A DNA stretch of 57,302 bases from Lachnospiraceae bacterium (GCA_015057425.1 SVEL01000016.1:1-57302), one strand, 5' to 3'. Counted from the first letter of the stretch, positions 17,927 through 27,804 are shown. Numbers and translations: made by a program. The notes: generated by a model from the sequence alone, not told the origin.

Positions 17927-18880
17927 TTACGCGCCTATAACTTTGTTTTCAGGTTCAGTTGTACGTTCTACCTTTTCGGCATAAAATACCGGTCCGACTC
18001 CTCCATAAAGACCGTAATTTTCAAACTTTACTTTTGCAGTTATCTTGACCCAGTCTTCATTTTTATATTCAGCCGCATCTTTTGTCTTACATACATACCC
18101 CGCAAACTGAATATCATCTGCGCAGCATGTCATAACAAGTCTTCCCGGAACAATTACATCCTTTGGAAATTCAGGACTTTTTAAAACAGAGCCTTTATAG
18201 CTGATAGTTTTTCCTTCATACTTTTCTCTTCTGTCCATTAAATCAATGTAGAATATCATAAAGTCATCATCTCCGACTTCAATTACATCTGCATTAATAT
18301 CATACGGTAAATCTTCATCAAATATCTGTTCCAATTCACCTTCTTCATCTTCAAAAACATATTCTGCTTTTCTGTTATATGCCTTCAATGTTCTGCGATA
18401 CTGCTCAAGCGGCATATCTGTAGTACATCTGTTAAAGATAACCATATCCGCATCCTGTATCATAGCCATAATCATAGGTTTCATATTGGCTGAGTAAGTA
18501 TCAAATGTAGTTGCATCAATAGTGGTAATCCACTGCTCCATTTCCCATCCAAATGGCGGTCTTGTCTTTAAAAATGTGTCTATCTTCCACATACCGTTAT
18601 ATTCTATAATAACTCTTTCCGGCTGATATTTCTTAGACAATTCCATAAGCTTAGCCGATGTGTACTCTGACTCATCTTCAAGATATTCAATAAAAACATT
18701 ACTGTCATTCATCTTCTTTTCATCATATTCTTCAATACCTTCTTCACAAACGACAAGCAGTGTTTTCTGACCATCCATAAAATAGTCCTGACTAAGTGTA
18801 TAATTCAAAAAAGATGTTTTTCCGCTTTCAAGAAATCCGGTTATAAAATAAACCGGTATTCTTTCCATACCTCTTTTCAT
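17927..18880 (-). CDS. CobW-type GTPase with YcgQ/DUF1980-like C-terminus
   Basis: About 317 residues. ATG at 18880 is preferred: GGAG lies six bases upstream, inside the codons of the alternative ATG at 18892. The N-terminal G domain has a Walker A (GFLESGKTS) and ERVIIEYNGMWK, like CobW/COG0523 metallochaperones. The CxCC metal motif expected in many of these is absent. The C-terminal about 100 residues (GRLVMTCCADDIQFAGYVCK, then EDWVKITAKVKF) resemble the conserved C-terminal domain of the YcgQ/TIGR03943 family. In some Firmicutes those two families are separate genes linked to zinc handling, so this may be a fusion (inference). The next gene upstream is a second CobW protein. Confidence 0.7.
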   Translation of the reverse strand: MKRGMERIPVYFITGFLESGKTSFLNYTLSQDYFMDGQKTLLVVCEEGIEEYDEKKMNDSNVFIEYLEDESEYTSAKLMELSKKYQPERVIIEYNGMWKIDTFLKTRPPFGWEMEQWITTIDATTFDTYSANMKPMIMAMIQDADMVIFNRCTTDMPLEQYRRTLKAYNRKAEYVFEDEEGELEQIFDEDLPYDINADVIEVGDDDFMIFYIDLMDRREKYEGKTISYKGSVLKSPEFPKDVIVPGRLVMTCCADDIQFAGYVCKTKDAAEYKNEDWVKITAKVKFENYGLYGGVGPVFYAEKVERTTEPENKVIGA

Positions 18881-18961
18881 ATCATTCTCCATTCTGAAAC
18901 ATTAATATCTGATTCTGTATAAATTGTAACAAATAAACTATTACATCAATATGTTTTTTAT

Positions 18962-20104
18962 TTACTGAAACAACTGTCTGATCTCTTCTTCATTAATTTT
19001 AGAACCAATTACGCATATTCTTCCGGTATATTCAGGAATACCGTCTCTTACTTCAAATTCACCCGGTGTAAGGTCAAAGTGAAGGAATCTTCCTTCTGCG
19101 TTTTCGGCATTTGAAACCATACCCTTTGCTCTTAAAATTATTCCATAAGAATCTTCATTTGCAAGTTTATCAAGAATAGCTTCAAGTTCTGCTTTTGTAT
19201 ATTTCTTAGGTGTTTCAATTCCAATACTTGTAAACACTTCATCTGCATGGTGATGATGATGGTCGTGATGGTGGTCATGGCCACATGTACAATGTTCGTC
19301 ATGATCGTGATGATGATGCTCATGTTCATGCTCGTGGTCGTGATGATGGTCATGGCCACATGTACAATGTTCATCATGGTCGTGATGATGATGCTCATGT
19401 TCATGCTCGTGGTCGTGATGGTGATGGTCATGGCCACATGTACATATGCTTCCGTCCTCATGATAATGAACATGTTCTTTTGTTTCCTTAAGAAGTTCTT
19501 CTAACATATCATCACCTTCCATAGCCTTAACTATAGACTCAGCTGTTATCTGATCCCAAGGAGTTGTGATAATATGTGCGTCTTTATTATGTTCTCTGAT
19601 AAGATTTACGGCAAGTTCAATCTTATCCTGGTTCATATTGCCTGTACGGCTTAATATTATTGCATTAGCTGCTTCTATCTGGTTATTAAAGAATTCACCA
19701 AAATTCTTCATATACATCTTACATTTTACAGCATCAACAACAGCCACTGCACTGTTTAATGTAACATCAAGTTCTCCTGCCGTATCGGCTACTGCTTTAA
19801 TAACATCTGATAATTTACCTACACCTGAAGGTTCGATGATTATTCTTTCCGGCTGATACTTTTCTATAACTTCTTTAAGGCTTGTACCAAAATCGCCAAC
19901 AAGCGAACAACAAATACAACCTGAGTTCATTTCTCTGATTTCAATGCCTGAATCTTTTAAGAATCCGCCATCAATACCAATTTCACCAAATTCATTTTCA
20001 ATAAGTACAACCTTTTCATTCTTGAAACTTTCACCTAAAAGCTTCTTTATAAGTGTTGTTTTTCCTGCTCCTAAAAAACCTGAGATAATGTCAATCTTTG
20101 TCAT
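18962..20104 (-). CDS. CobW/COG0523 metal-binding GTPase with His-rich triplicated insert
   Basis: 380 residues. Walker A is GFLGAGKTTLIKK; the metal site CxCC reads GCICCS (about residues 63-66); RIIIEPSGVGK follows. Residues about 208-290 are a metal-binding insert with three CTCGHDHHH blocks separated by DHEHEHEHHHHDHDEH runs. The CobW C-terminal domain (about 295-380) completes the protein. The family delivers zinc or other metals to client enzymes using GTP. AAAGGA precedes the ATG. A pncA-like gene is 44 bases upstream on the same strand. Confidence 0.9.
   Translation of the reverse strand: MTKIDIISGFLGAGKTTLIKKLLGESFKNEKVVLIENEFGEIGIDGGFLKDSGIEIREMNSGCICCSLVGDFGTSLKEVIEKYQPERIIIEPSGVGKLSDVIKAVADTAGELDVTLNSAVAVVDAVKCKMYMKNFGEFFNNQIEAANAIILSRTGNMNQDKIELAVNLIREHNKDAHIITTPWDQITAESIVKAMEGDDMLEELLKETKEHVHYHEDGSICTCGHDHHHHDHEHEHEHHHHDHDEHCTCGHDHHHDHEHEHEHHHHDHDEHCTCGHDHHHDHHHHHADEVFTSIGIETPKKYTKAELEAILDKLANEDSYGIILRAKGMVSNAENAEGRFLHFDLTPGEFEVRDGIPEYTGRICVIGSKINEEEIRQLFQ
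19236..19450 (-). repeat. Tandem repeat encoding His-rich metal-binding blocks
   Basis: Near-identical DNA blocks containing GGTCATGGCCACATGTACA recur three times in this stretch, encoding the CTCGHDH modules. The near-identity of the copies suggests recent duplication. Confidence 0.8.
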
Positions 20105-20148
20105 TTTAAAATATTCCTTTCGTACTCTTTTTATATAAAATAATAAAT

Positions 20149-20673
20149 TTACTGATTTTCAATTGTTATCTGGCAAGTCTTCATAGCCTCTAATGCTATG
20201 TTGTGACTTTCCGGTGTAACACCTGCGCAACATGACGCATCAATTTTAATTTCCACTTCAGGAAGAAATGCCTTTATAACCATAGCATTTGAAATAACGC
20301 ATATATCCGTACATAAACCTATCAATGTAATACTGTCTATTTTTTTATTTGCTTCTATATCCATTAACAACTTTGGCAGTTCCATCGAACCAAATGTAAT
20401 TTTGTCAATCGGTTCTGTTTTACAATATTTTTTCAACACATCCGCTATTTCCCATCCATTTGTACCTTTAATGCAGTGAGGTACGGGAAGTTTTCTGCCC
20501 TCCTGTGTCTCCATATAATTGTCAAAATGCGTGTCTCTTGTAAAGAAAACTTCACCATTAAAATTCTTGATTTTTTCTTCAACCTTAGGAAGAATAGCCA
20601 CTGCTTCCTTTGTTCCAAGAACACCATCAATAAAATCGTTCTGCATATCTACAACAACTAATATATTTACCAT
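20149..20673 (-). CDS. pncA: Nicotinamidase/isochorismatase-family hydrolase
   Basis: 174 residues. The catalytic triad of cysteine hydrolases is visible: Asp in VVDMQNDFIDG (residue 9), Lys in GTNGWEI or nearby, and Cys in LCTDICVISNAM (about residue 131). Metal ligands DTHFDNY (DxHxxN-like) support nicotinamidase, which makes nicotinate for NAD salvage. Other isochorismatase-like amidases are possible. No strong ribosome binding site lies next to the ATG; AGGAGG is about 46 bases upstream, across a hairpin. Confidence 0.8.
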   Translation of the reverse strand: MVNILVVVDMQNDFIDGVLGTKEAVAILPKVEEKIKNFNGEVFFTRDTHFDNYMETQEGRKLPVPHCIKGTNGWEIADVLKKYCKTEPIDKITFGSMELPKLLMDIEANKKIDSITLIGLCTDICVISNAMVIKAFLPEVEIKIDASCCAGVTPESHNIALEAMKTCQITIENQ

Positions 20674-20683
20674 ATTCTTACAT

Positions 20684-20725
20684 TAACAACCCGATAGTTA
20701 TACCAGCGTTGTTATGACACCTCCT
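20684..20725 (-). promoter_or_regulatory. Leader hairpin between AGGAGG and the pncA start
   Basis: On the minus strand AGGAGG (20725-20720) is followed by TAACAAC (20714-20708) pairing with GTTGTTA (20690-20684), with possible inner pairs GGTA/TATC. The start codon is at 20673. The arrangement suggests translation control or a spacer structure; no known riboswitch class was recognised. Confidence 0.4.
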
Positions 20726-20767
20726 AACTCAAATATTCGCCTAATGGAAATTATAACACTTAAATAA

Positions 20768-22147
20768 TTAAAAACAAGTCATTCTAAACATTTTAAATTT
20801 AGAAAAATATATGATGAACATTAAAAACAATAACAGATTATGCAATATCATACATGCCCATGCAGACACTAAACCCATATTTAAAAAATATATACAAAAA
20901 AATGTCCCTATAATTCGTATCCCCCACATACCTGCAATATTGCAAAGGAATGGATATACTGTCTTTCCCATTCCCTGAAGCATTCCTTCAAGAACAATTG
21001 ATATACCATAAAATGGCTCTGACAATGCAACCATACGTAAAACTACCGCTCCGAGTCCAATAACGCGACTATCTTTCGAAAAAAGCCTCATCATATCCGG
21101 TGCATATATAAATAAAAGCAATCCTGATAATATCATTAAAAAAACTTCTATTAAAACATTCACCTTAGCAAGCTCTTTAATTTTATTTATATCCTGCTTT
21201 CCATATGCATTACCTGTTAATGTTGCTGCAGCAGTCTGCATACCGTATCCCGGAATATAAAAGGCTGATTCAACAGTGTTAGCAATAGTATGTGCTGCCG
21301 TTGATGCGTCCCCCAAAGAATTAATCATAGATGCAAAAACAACATATCCCATAGATGTGCCAAACCTTTGTAATGCATTGGGAAATGCAACTTTTATACA
21401 CGGACGCAAAATCGAAAAATCCGGTAACAGTCGCTGACTTTTAGGTGAAACAACAGGATGTTTCCAAAGACATATCGTCATTATTACTCCCCCTGTCGTA
21501 AATGCAACCGCGCTTGCAATAGCTGCTCCTATGACCCCAAGTCCTGCACCGGGTATAATGATTTTATATCCAAATACTTTTACCGTTCTTACAGAATAAA
21601 TAAGCAAAAAATTAAGTATAACATTAATTATATTAACACATACACCTATTTTCATAGGTGTTTTTGTATCACCTACCGCCCTTAGAACAGTTCCAAAAAT
21701 AATTGTTGCCGTTCTTGCCAGCATCGGTGTATATATAATAAAAAAGTATTGTGATGAAATTTCTTGTATATCATTATCCACCTGCATCAATATAGGTATA
21801 ATTCCACTAAAGCCTAAAGTAATTGCGGTAAAAAATAAACCTATTATAACTGTTATCAAAAATGCCTGTCCCGATGCTTTTCTTGACTTTTCAACATCCT
21901 CATTACCCATAGCTTGCGATATAAAAGCAAGAAGCCCTACACCTATAGCGGAAATTGTGCTTCCGACAAGCCAATTTACCGTCGTCGTTGCTCCTACTGC
22001 AGCTGTTGCTTCTGTCCCGAGACTTCCAACCATAGCTGTATCTATATATTGTACCGCTGTCTGCAACAATTGTTCAAGCATAGTAGGCCATGCAAGCGAA
22101 AAAACAGCTGGAAATAGTGACCACATTAAATTTATACGTTTCATCAT
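20768..22147 (-). CDS. MATE-family efflux transporter
   Basis: 459 residues, twelve membrane segments in two homologous halves. Typical features are SLAWPTMLEQLLQTAVQYIDTAMVG near the N-terminus, the first-half loop VGATTTVNWLVG, and the second half starting at ALQRFGTSMGYVVF. MATE proteins export cationic compounds or drugs using sodium or proton gradients; the substrate cannot be deduced. GAGGA lies upstream of the ATG. It is downstream of the terminator of the GGDEF-EAL gene, so it is probably transcribed separately. Confidence 0.93.
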   Translation of the reverse strand: MMKRINLMWSLFPAVFSLAWPTMLEQLLQTAVQYIDTAMVGSLGTEATAAVGATTTVNWLVGSTISAIGVGLLAFISQAMGNEDVEKSRKASGQAFLITVIIGLFFTAITLGFSGIIPILMQVDNDIQEISSQYFFIIYTPMLARTATIIFGTVLRAVGDTKTPMKIGVCVNIINVILNFLLIYSVRTVKVFGYKIIIPGAGLGVIGAAIASAVAFTTGGVIMTICLWKHPVVSPKSQRLLPDFSILRPCIKVAFPNALQRFGTSMGYVVFASMINSLGDASTAAHTIANTVESAFYIPGYGMQTAAATLTGNAYGKQDINKIKELAKVNVLIEVFLMILSGLLLFIYAPDMMRLFSKDSRVIGLGAVVLRMVALSEPFYGISIVLEGMLQGMGKTVYPFLCNIAGMWGIRIIGTFFCIYFLNMGLVSAWACMILHNLLLFLMFIIYFSKFKMFRMTCF

Positions 22148-22162
22148 AGTAAATCCTCATTC

Positions 22163-22201
22163 TAAAAAAACAGCTTCATTCCACCATTAGAAATGAAGCT
22201 G
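22163..22201 (-). terminator. Terminator after the GGDEF-EAL-LamG gene
   Basis: On the minus strand CAGCTTCATTTC pairs with GAATGAAGCTG, followed by TTTTTTT, 16 bases beyond the stop codon. Confidence 0.9.
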
Positions 22202-22216
22202 AAGAAATCTATTCTG

Positions 22217-24214
22217 CTATTGCTCAGCCGTAAAATCAGGATTATACAAATAATCCTTATACAACTGCATAATTTCATCCGGTGATTTAACTTCATTGTA
22301 TATACGTAAATCACAAATACGACATTCTAAAGAACGCTGATATATGTCACCGCCAAGATATATCTTTCTAACAAATCGCTGTGTAGGTACTTCTGCAAGC
22401 ATAGCACATACTTCACCGGAATGATAGAAGATTGCTTTCTCAGTCTTAGCATTATATGTTGCTGCGATATGAATCCATTTCTTTTTTGCTAACGGTGCTG
22501 AGGTACTGTCATACCATCCTTGGATATTTTTATAATCTCGAATTCTGAAAGTTGAATACGAATCCCACGCAAGTGGTGCTATTGCAGAAAAACCTGTTTC
22601 AAACTTAACAAATATAGCCGATGACCATGTATTTGGTTCTTCTATATACAACCACATTGATATAGTATAACTGTCGCCAAGAATAACTTTTTCAGGAATA
22701 CTAAAAAGATTACCCTCTCTGTCACCGCCCGGAAGATATACAGCCTTTTTTCCTTTAATGACACCGTCACCAAACCGATAATCCATAGGATTTTCCGGAT
22801 CTTTTATGTATTCACATTCGTACTGACCGTCCTCAGATGTAAGAGTTCCGTCAAATGTAAATTCAACAAGCTTTGACCCCTTTTGAATCAAAGTTTCACT
22901 ATATACAAGAAACTCTTCAACCGTCAACGGATTTGCATATAGGAAACCTTGTGCCACTTCACAACCACAACTTGTTAAAAAGTCAACCTGTTGCTCATTC
23001 TCAACACCTTCTGCAACAACATTTAACTTAAGTTCCTTACACATAATGATGATATTCTTAATAACCTTCTGTCCACGGTAGTTGTTAGTTGATATCTGTA
23101 AAAACTCTTTATCAATTTTGATGGTTTCAACAGGAATATCCTTAAGCATGTTAAGAGCCGAATAACCCGAACCAAAATCATCAATTGATACTGAAAATCC
23201 ATAATCTTCAAGTTTTTCAACCATATATATAAGTTCATTGGTATCTTTAAAGAAAATGCTTTCCGTAATTTCAATTTCAAGTTCTCTTGTACTTACACCA
23301 TACTTATCTGCTATATTTTTGAGCTTACTTGGGAAATTTCTGTGATACAGATGAAGTCTTGACATATTAACAGATATCTTAAGATGTTCAAGAGCCGTTC
23401 CCTTATGCTTTTTCTTTAATTTACAAACTTCCTCAAACATGTAGAAGTCTAACTTAGTTACAAAACCATTTTTTTCAAAAAGCGGTATGTATTCTCCTGC
23501 AGTACGCACACCTTCAACAGGATGTTCCCATCTGGACAATGCTTCCGCACCATCAAGAGTAGAATTAAGCATATTTACCTTTGGCTGTAAATATACCTTA
23601 AATTCACCACGTTCAAGCGCACCTTCCATTTCTTCTTCAATAGAACGGTGGATTTCAACCATCTTTTCTACGGACTTATATACAACATACTTATCCTTAC
23701 CATCTGCTTTCGCCTGGTACATTGCCGTATCACACTTACTAAGCACATCATCCAGAAGCTGATTGACGTTCTGATTCATAATAAGACCTATACTTAAAGA
23801 AATCATCGACAAAATATCTCTTCTGAAATTAGCTGTCTTCAATTTCTTCTTAATCTGCCTTACCTTATACAGTACGTCTTCTTCATTAATATTGCCATCT
23901 AACATTGCAACAAATTCATCGCCGCCTATACGGAAAATATTTGCCGTATCGAGTTCTTTGCACAATATATCACTTACAGTACATAACAATTTATCACCTT
24001 CGCTATGTCCGTAAGAATCATTAACTCTTTTGAAATTGTCTACGTCAATATATAAAATATGTATCGTCTCATCCTGTCCGAGAGAAGAATAATAATCATA
24101 CATTGACCAACGGTTACGAAGTCCTGTAAGACAATCGCGCAGAAACATTTCACGGTTTTTCTTACATTCATAGAACTCCTTATTAACCAAAATAAGTCTT
24201 CTTTTTTTATCCAT
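22217..24214 (-). CDS. Cytoplasmic GGDEF-EAL c-di-GMP protein with C-terminal LamG domain
   Basis: About 665 residues from ATG at 24214 (AGGAG upstream). No signal peptide or membrane segment is seen. The GGDEF domain (about 25-180) is intact (RIGGDEF; IDVDNFKRVNDSYGH). The EAL domain (about 190-440) is also intact: EALSRW, NMSRLH, EITES, IDDFGSGYSALN, KIDKEF and AEGVE. Residues about 450-660 form a LamG/concanavalin-like domain (SYTISMWLYIEEP, WIHIAATYNAKT, CRICDLRIYNEV, then SPDEIMQLY). LamG domains usually bind sugars or proteins outside the cell, so a cytosolic one fused to c-di-GMP enzymes is unusual. It may synthesise or degrade c-di-GMP depending on a ligand. Confidence 0.92.
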   Translation of the reverse strand: MDKKRRLILVNKEFYECKKNREMFLRDCLTGLRNRWSMYDYYSSLGQDETIHILYIDVDNFKRVNDSYGHSEGDKLLCTVSDILCKELDTANIFRIGGDEFVAMLDGNINEEDVLYKVRQIKKKLKTANFRRDILSMISLSIGLIMNQNVNQLLDDVLSKCDTAMYQAKADGKDKYVVYKSVEKMVEIHRSIEEEMEGALERGEFKVYLQPKVNMLNSTLDGAEALSRWEHPVEGVRTAGEYIPLFEKNGFVTKLDFYMFEEVCKLKKKHKGTALEHLKISVNMSRLHLYHRNFPSKLKNIADKYGVSTRELEIEITESIFFKDTNELIYMVEKLEDYGFSVSIDDFGSGYSALNMLKDIPVETIKIDKEFLQISTNNYRGQKVIKNIIIMCKELKLNVVAEGVENEQQVDFLTSCGCEVAQGFLYANPLTVEEFLVYSETLIQKGSKLVEFTFDGTLTSEDGQYECEYIKDPENPMDYRFGDGVIKGKKAVYLPGGDREGNLFSIPEKVILGDSYTISMWLYIEEPNTWSSAIFVKFETGFSAIAPLAWDSYSTFRIRDYKNIQGWYDSTSAPLAKKKWIHIAATYNAKTEKAIFYHSGEVCAMLAEVPTQRFVRKIYLGGDIYQRSLECRICDLRIYNEVKSPDEIMQLYKDYLYNPDFTAEQ

Positions 24215-24308
24215 ACTTTCTCCTATGTAATTAATAATCACGAAAACTAATATCTCATTTCATTATACCATTATTCTTCAGTTATTTCTACTATATAAAT
24301 ATTAAATC

Positions 24309-24348
24309 AAAAAGAACTTTTAGTAAATTTCTACTAAAAGTTCTTTTT
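24309..24348 (-). terminator. ssrA terminator
   Basis: AAAAAGAACTTTTAGTA (24309-24325) pairs perfectly with 24332-24348 around a 6-base loop, with a T-run on the minus strand just after the tmRNA CCA end. Confidence 0.92.
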
Positions 24349-24350
24349 AA

Positions 24351-24704
24351 TGGAGATGACGGGAGTCGAACCCGTGTCCAAGAACCAATTCCCCGTTCTT
24401 CTACTATCATAGTTATTTATTTTGAAACTATAACATTTCACTTCCCATGTAACTGCAGTAAATAACAACCGCAGTTACATGGTAGCTTCATAAATCCATT
24501 TTACACTCAAAGCTTTGCGTAAACAGTTCCCTACAAAAGACGATGCCGTTAACTTAACTGTAGGACATTAAGCCACGACAGCTGCATTAATTAAGCAGCG
24601 TAAGCTAAATTTTCGTTAGCGTTTATATTTAGGTTTGCATCTTACGCGATGCCTTCGGATAGCTTCACCGGCTGCATGATCCCTGTCGAAACCATTACAT
24701 CCCC
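24351..24704 (-). ncRNA. ssrA: Transfer-messenger RNA
   Basis: The 5' end reads GGGGATGTAATGGTTTCGAC and the 3' end is a T-arm (GGTTCGACTCCC) plus CATCTCCA, which closes a seven-pair acceptor stem with GGGGATG. The internal tag frame (24638-24591) encodes ANLNINANENLAYAA and ends in TAA; the hydrophobic -LAYAA tail is the usual protease signal. tmRNA frees stalled ribosomes and tags the unfinished protein. smpB, encoding its partner, lies just upstream on the same strand. Confidence 0.97.
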
Positions 24705-24842
24705 GTGTATATATGAACCACAATAAAATGCAGTTCACTGTTATTCCGGCTTCCGATAAATTATCATCGAAAGCCAGCTTAGTATAACATTAATTTTAAA
24801 AAAAGTAAATTAGAAGATTTTTGCAGAATTAAATTGATAATA

Positions 24843-25310
24843 TCAATAAAGATTCTTTACCTTAAATTCTCTTTCTGTTTCTCTTCTCTGATCTTTCTTT
24901 GCAATATCCTGACGCTTATCGTAAAGTTTCTTACCCTTTGCAAGGCCTATCTCTACCTTTACAAGTCCATTTTTGAAATAAACCTGTAACGGAACAAGTG
25001 TGTAACCTTTTATAGTAGTCTGTCCGATAAGCTTGTTAATTTCTCCGCGATGCAACATCAATTTCTTTACACGAAGCGGGTCTTTGTTAAATATATTACC
25101 TTTTTCATATGGTGATATATGCATATTATAAACATAAACTTCGCCATCTTCGATTCTTATAAAAGCTTCTTTTATACTGCATTTACCCATTCTTAAAGAC
25201 TTAACTTCTGTTCCGTGAAGGCAGATTCCTGCTTCATACTTATCTTCTATAAAATAGTCATGATATGCTTTTTTATTGTTTGCTATAAGCTTTCCGGGTT
25301 CTTTACTCAT
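24843..25310 (-). CDS. smpB: tmRNA-binding protein SmpB
   Basis: About 155 residues, the normal length. SmpB binds the tRNA-like part of tmRNA and brings it to stalled ribosomes. [27 protein letters not shown] is the family signature, and the C-terminal basic tail ([18 protein letters not shown]) enters the mRNA channel. ATG at 25310 overlaps the rnr stop codon (25305-25303), indicating coupled translation. The upstream in-frame start at 25337 would add nine atypical residues. Confidence 0.97.
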   Translation of the reverse strand: MSKEPGKLIANNKKAYHDYFIEDKYEAGICLHGTEVKSLRMGKCSIKEAFIRIEDGEVYVYNMHISPYEKGNIFNKDPLRVKKLMLHRGEINKLIGQTTIKGYTLVPLQVYFKNGLVKVEIGLAKGKKLYDKRQDIAKKDQRRETEREFKVKNLY

Positions 25311-27447
25311 CTTCGTTCCCATCCTCTGCAAGTTCAAAATCTATAGTTCTCTGAATCTTATCGACACCGGTTACCTTTATCTTAACCTTTTCACCCAATT
25401 TATAAGTATGATGTGTAGCTTCTCCGATAAGTGCATAGCTTTCTTCATCATAATAATAGTAGTCATCTTTAAATGTAGTAATGTGAACCATACCTTCTAC
25501 GGTATTTGGAAGTTCAACATACATTCCGTAAGCTGACATACCCGAAATAACGCCTTCAAATTCTTCTCCGATAAACTTTTTCATATACTGAACTTTCTTA
25601 AGTTTTTCTACGTCTCTTTCAGCATCATCTGCGCGTCTTTCAGTTATACTGCAATTAAGTGCCACCTCATTAAGAATTCTTGAATAATGATTTTCTCTTT
25701 TTTCTCCAAGTCCGCCCTTAAGATTTTCCTTAATAATTCTATGAATCTGAAGGTCCGGATATCGTCTTATAGGAGATGTAAAATGACAATAATACTTTGC
25801 AGCAAGACCAAAATGCCCCGTACACTGTGTTGTATAGGCAGCTCTCTTCATAGACCTTAATGTAAGTCTTGAGATAAGAGCTTCTTCCGGTGTATCCGCA
25901 ATCTTATCAATAAGCTTCTGTATTTCCTTAGGATGAATATCCTCTCCCACCTTTATATCGTATCCAAAATTATTGATAAAGGTGCAAAGTTTCAACATCT
26001 TTTCGCTATCCGGATTTTCATGTGTTCTATATACAAATGGCAATTCCTGCCAGAAAAAATCCTCCGCAACAGTTTCGTTAGCTGCAAGCATAAAATCTTC
26101 TATAATCCTTGTAGCTGCGTTTCTTTCATATGGCTTAATATCTATAGGTTCACCCTTAGCATCAAGATAAATCTTACTTTCAGGAAAATCGAAGTCTATG
26201 GAGCCTCTTTTTCTTCTCTTTTCACGAAGTATTCCTGCAACTTCCTCCATAAGAAAGAACATCGGTACAAGTTCTTTATACTTTAAAGTTTCTTCCTCAT
26301 CTTTATCTGTAATTATCTTTTTAACACTTGTATATGACATACGTCTGTCTACATTGATAAGAGTTTCAGCAATCTGATGACCGATAACATTACCTTTTTT
26401 ATCAATCTCCATAATACAGCTGAGAGCAAGTCTGTCACAGCCTTCATTTAAGGAGCAGATTCCATTTGAAAGCTTATGTGGAAGCATAGGAATAACTCTG
26501 TCTACAAGATATACACTGGTACCTCTTTTTAATGCCTCTTTATCAAGAGGACTATGTTCTGTTACATAATGAGACACATCTGCTATATGAACACCAAGCT
26601 TATATATATCGCCTTCCTTTGATAATGTTATGGCATCATCAAGGTCCTTTGCATCTTCTCCGTCTATTGTAACAGTTTGCCAGTCTCTTAAATCAAGTCG
26701 TCCTGCTTTTTCTTCTTCCGATACCTCATCAGGTACTAAAGACACCTGATTCATAACTCCTTCCGGATATTCCATCGGAATATCATATGCACGTACTATA
26801 CTTATAATATCTGTTCCCGGATCGTTAATATGTCCGATAATTTCCGTAATAACTCCTTCCGGCTTTCTGTCATCAGAGCCGTAATCCTTTATCTTAACTA
26901 CAACCTTATGACCTGTAACAGCACCCATTGAGTCATTTTCAGACACATATATATCTTTATTGAACTTAAGATTATCCGGTTCCACAAAACCATATGTCTT
27001 ACTCTTTCTGAAAAGACCTACTATTTCATCCTTACCATGGGAAATGACTCTGACAATCTCTCCTTCACGGCGCTTTCCTTCCGGTTTTTTAGCCGACGAA
27101 TGAACAGCGACCTGAACTGTATCATCATGTACAGCTCCATGTATCTTGCTTTCAGGAATAAATACATCCTCTTCACCTTCTATAAGTACGAAGCCAAACC
27201 CTCTCTGATTGCCAACAAATGTACCTATCTTAAGATTATTGCTTACTTTTCCGTACTTACCCTTTTTATTTACACCAATTTTCCCCTCTTCCACTAAAGC
27301 ATTAAGTACTAAAGCAAGGTCTTCTCTATTTTCCTTTGGAACATTTAAAAGTATAGCCATTTCCTTAATCTTCATCGGAACATAGTTAGGACTGTTTATA
27401 ATGTCTAATATTATCTTTTTTCTTTCTTCAAATCTGTTTTTGTCCAT
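25303..27447 (-). CDS. rnr: Ribonuclease R
   Basis: 714 residues. It is a processive 3'-5' exoribonuclease that degrades structured RNA and also takes part in trans-translation. Order: N-terminal winged helix (1-70), cold-shock domains (about 75-230), RNB catalytic domain (about 250-580) with metal-binding [14 protein letters not shown], and a C-terminal S1 domain (about 630-705, [17 protein letters not shown]). Its gene overlaps smpB by 8 bases. A terminator separates it from secG. Confidence 0.97.
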   Translation of the reverse strand: MDKNRFEERKKIILDIINSPNYVPMKIKEMAILLNVPKENREDLALVLNALVEEGKIGVNKKGKYGKVSNNLKIGTFVGNQRGFGFVLIEGEEDVFIPESKIHGAVHDDTVQVAVHSSAKKPEGKRREGEIVRVISHGKDEIVGLFRKSKTYGFVEPDNLKFNKDIYVSENDSMGAVTGHKVVVKIKDYGSDDRKPEGVITEIIGHINDPGTDIISIVRAYDIPMEYPEGVMNQVSLVPDEVSEEEKAGRLDLRDWQTVTIDGEDAKDLDDAITLSKEGDIYKLGVHIADVSHYVTEHSPLDKEALKRGTSVYLVDRVIPMLPHKLSNGICSLNEGCDRLALSCIMEIDKKGNVIGHQIAETLINVDRRMSYTSVKKIITDKDEEETLKYKELVPMFFLMEEVAGILREKRRKRGSIDFDFPESKIYLDAKGEPIDIKPYERNAATRIIEDFMLAANETVAEDFFWQELPFVYRTHENPDSEKMLKLCTFINNFGYDIKVGEDIHPKEIQKLIDKIADTPEEALISRLTLRSMKRAAYTTQCTGHFGLAAKYYCHFTSPIRRYPDLQIHRIIKENLKGGLGEKRENHYSRILNEVALNCSITERRADDAERDVEKLKKVQYMKKFIGEEFEGVISGMSAYGMYVELPNTVEGMVHITTFKDDYYYYDEESYALIGEATHHTYKLGEKVKIKVTGVDKIQRTIDFELAEDGNEDE

Positions 27448-27520
27448 TTTTTCTCCAATTTAGTTTCTTAACAAAATCATTTCATATAAAATAATTATAA
27501 CTATGTTACATCTGTCAAAG

Positions 27521-27551
27521 AAAAAAAGTTCCCCTTCATACAAAGGGGAAC
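27521..27551 (-). terminator. Terminator after secG
   Basis: On the minus strand GTTCCCCTT pairs with AAGGGGAAC and is followed by seven T residues, 20 bases after the secG stop. Some read-through would feed rnr-smpB. Confidence 0.9.
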
Positions 27552-27570
27552 CATAATCTTCATACGTATA

Positions 27571-27804
27571 TTATGCAAACATATTCATCAATATAGCAAT
27601 CAAAAAGAATGCTATAACAAGATACTTTGTTGCCTTCTCTAAAAAGCCTTCCATAGAACGGCCTTTATTCTTTCCCCAATATGTCTCAGCTGCACCACTA
27701 ATAGCACCAAGTCCTGCTGACTTTCCTTCCTGTAAAAGAACTAATACAACTAATGCTATTGAAACCAATACAAAAAATACTGTTAATATAATATCTAAAA
27801 CCAC
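27571..27804 (-). CDS. secG: Preprotein translocase subunit SecG
   Basis: 77 residues. Two membrane segments (about 3-23 and 55-75) flank the conserved loop LLQEGKSAGLGAISGAAETYWGKNKGRS, as in SecG of the SecYEG channel. The start is GTG at 27804, with GGAGG six to seven bases upstream. The ATG at 27834 has no such site and would add ten polar residues. Confidence 0.93.
   Translation of the reverse strand: MVLDIILTVFFVLVSIALVVLVLLQEGKSAGLGAISGAAETYWGKNKGRSMEGFLEKATKYLVIAFFLIAILMNMFA

Noticed and set aside
19247..19504. Plus-strand frames full of Met and Val across the His-rich repeat
   Set aside because: Antisense of the His/Asp codon repeat in the CobW gene; no start signal.
20684..20725. 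Known NAD or preQ1 riboswitch upstream of pncA
   Set aside because: The conserved sequences of these classes, as I recall them, are not present; kept only as an unassigned leader structure.
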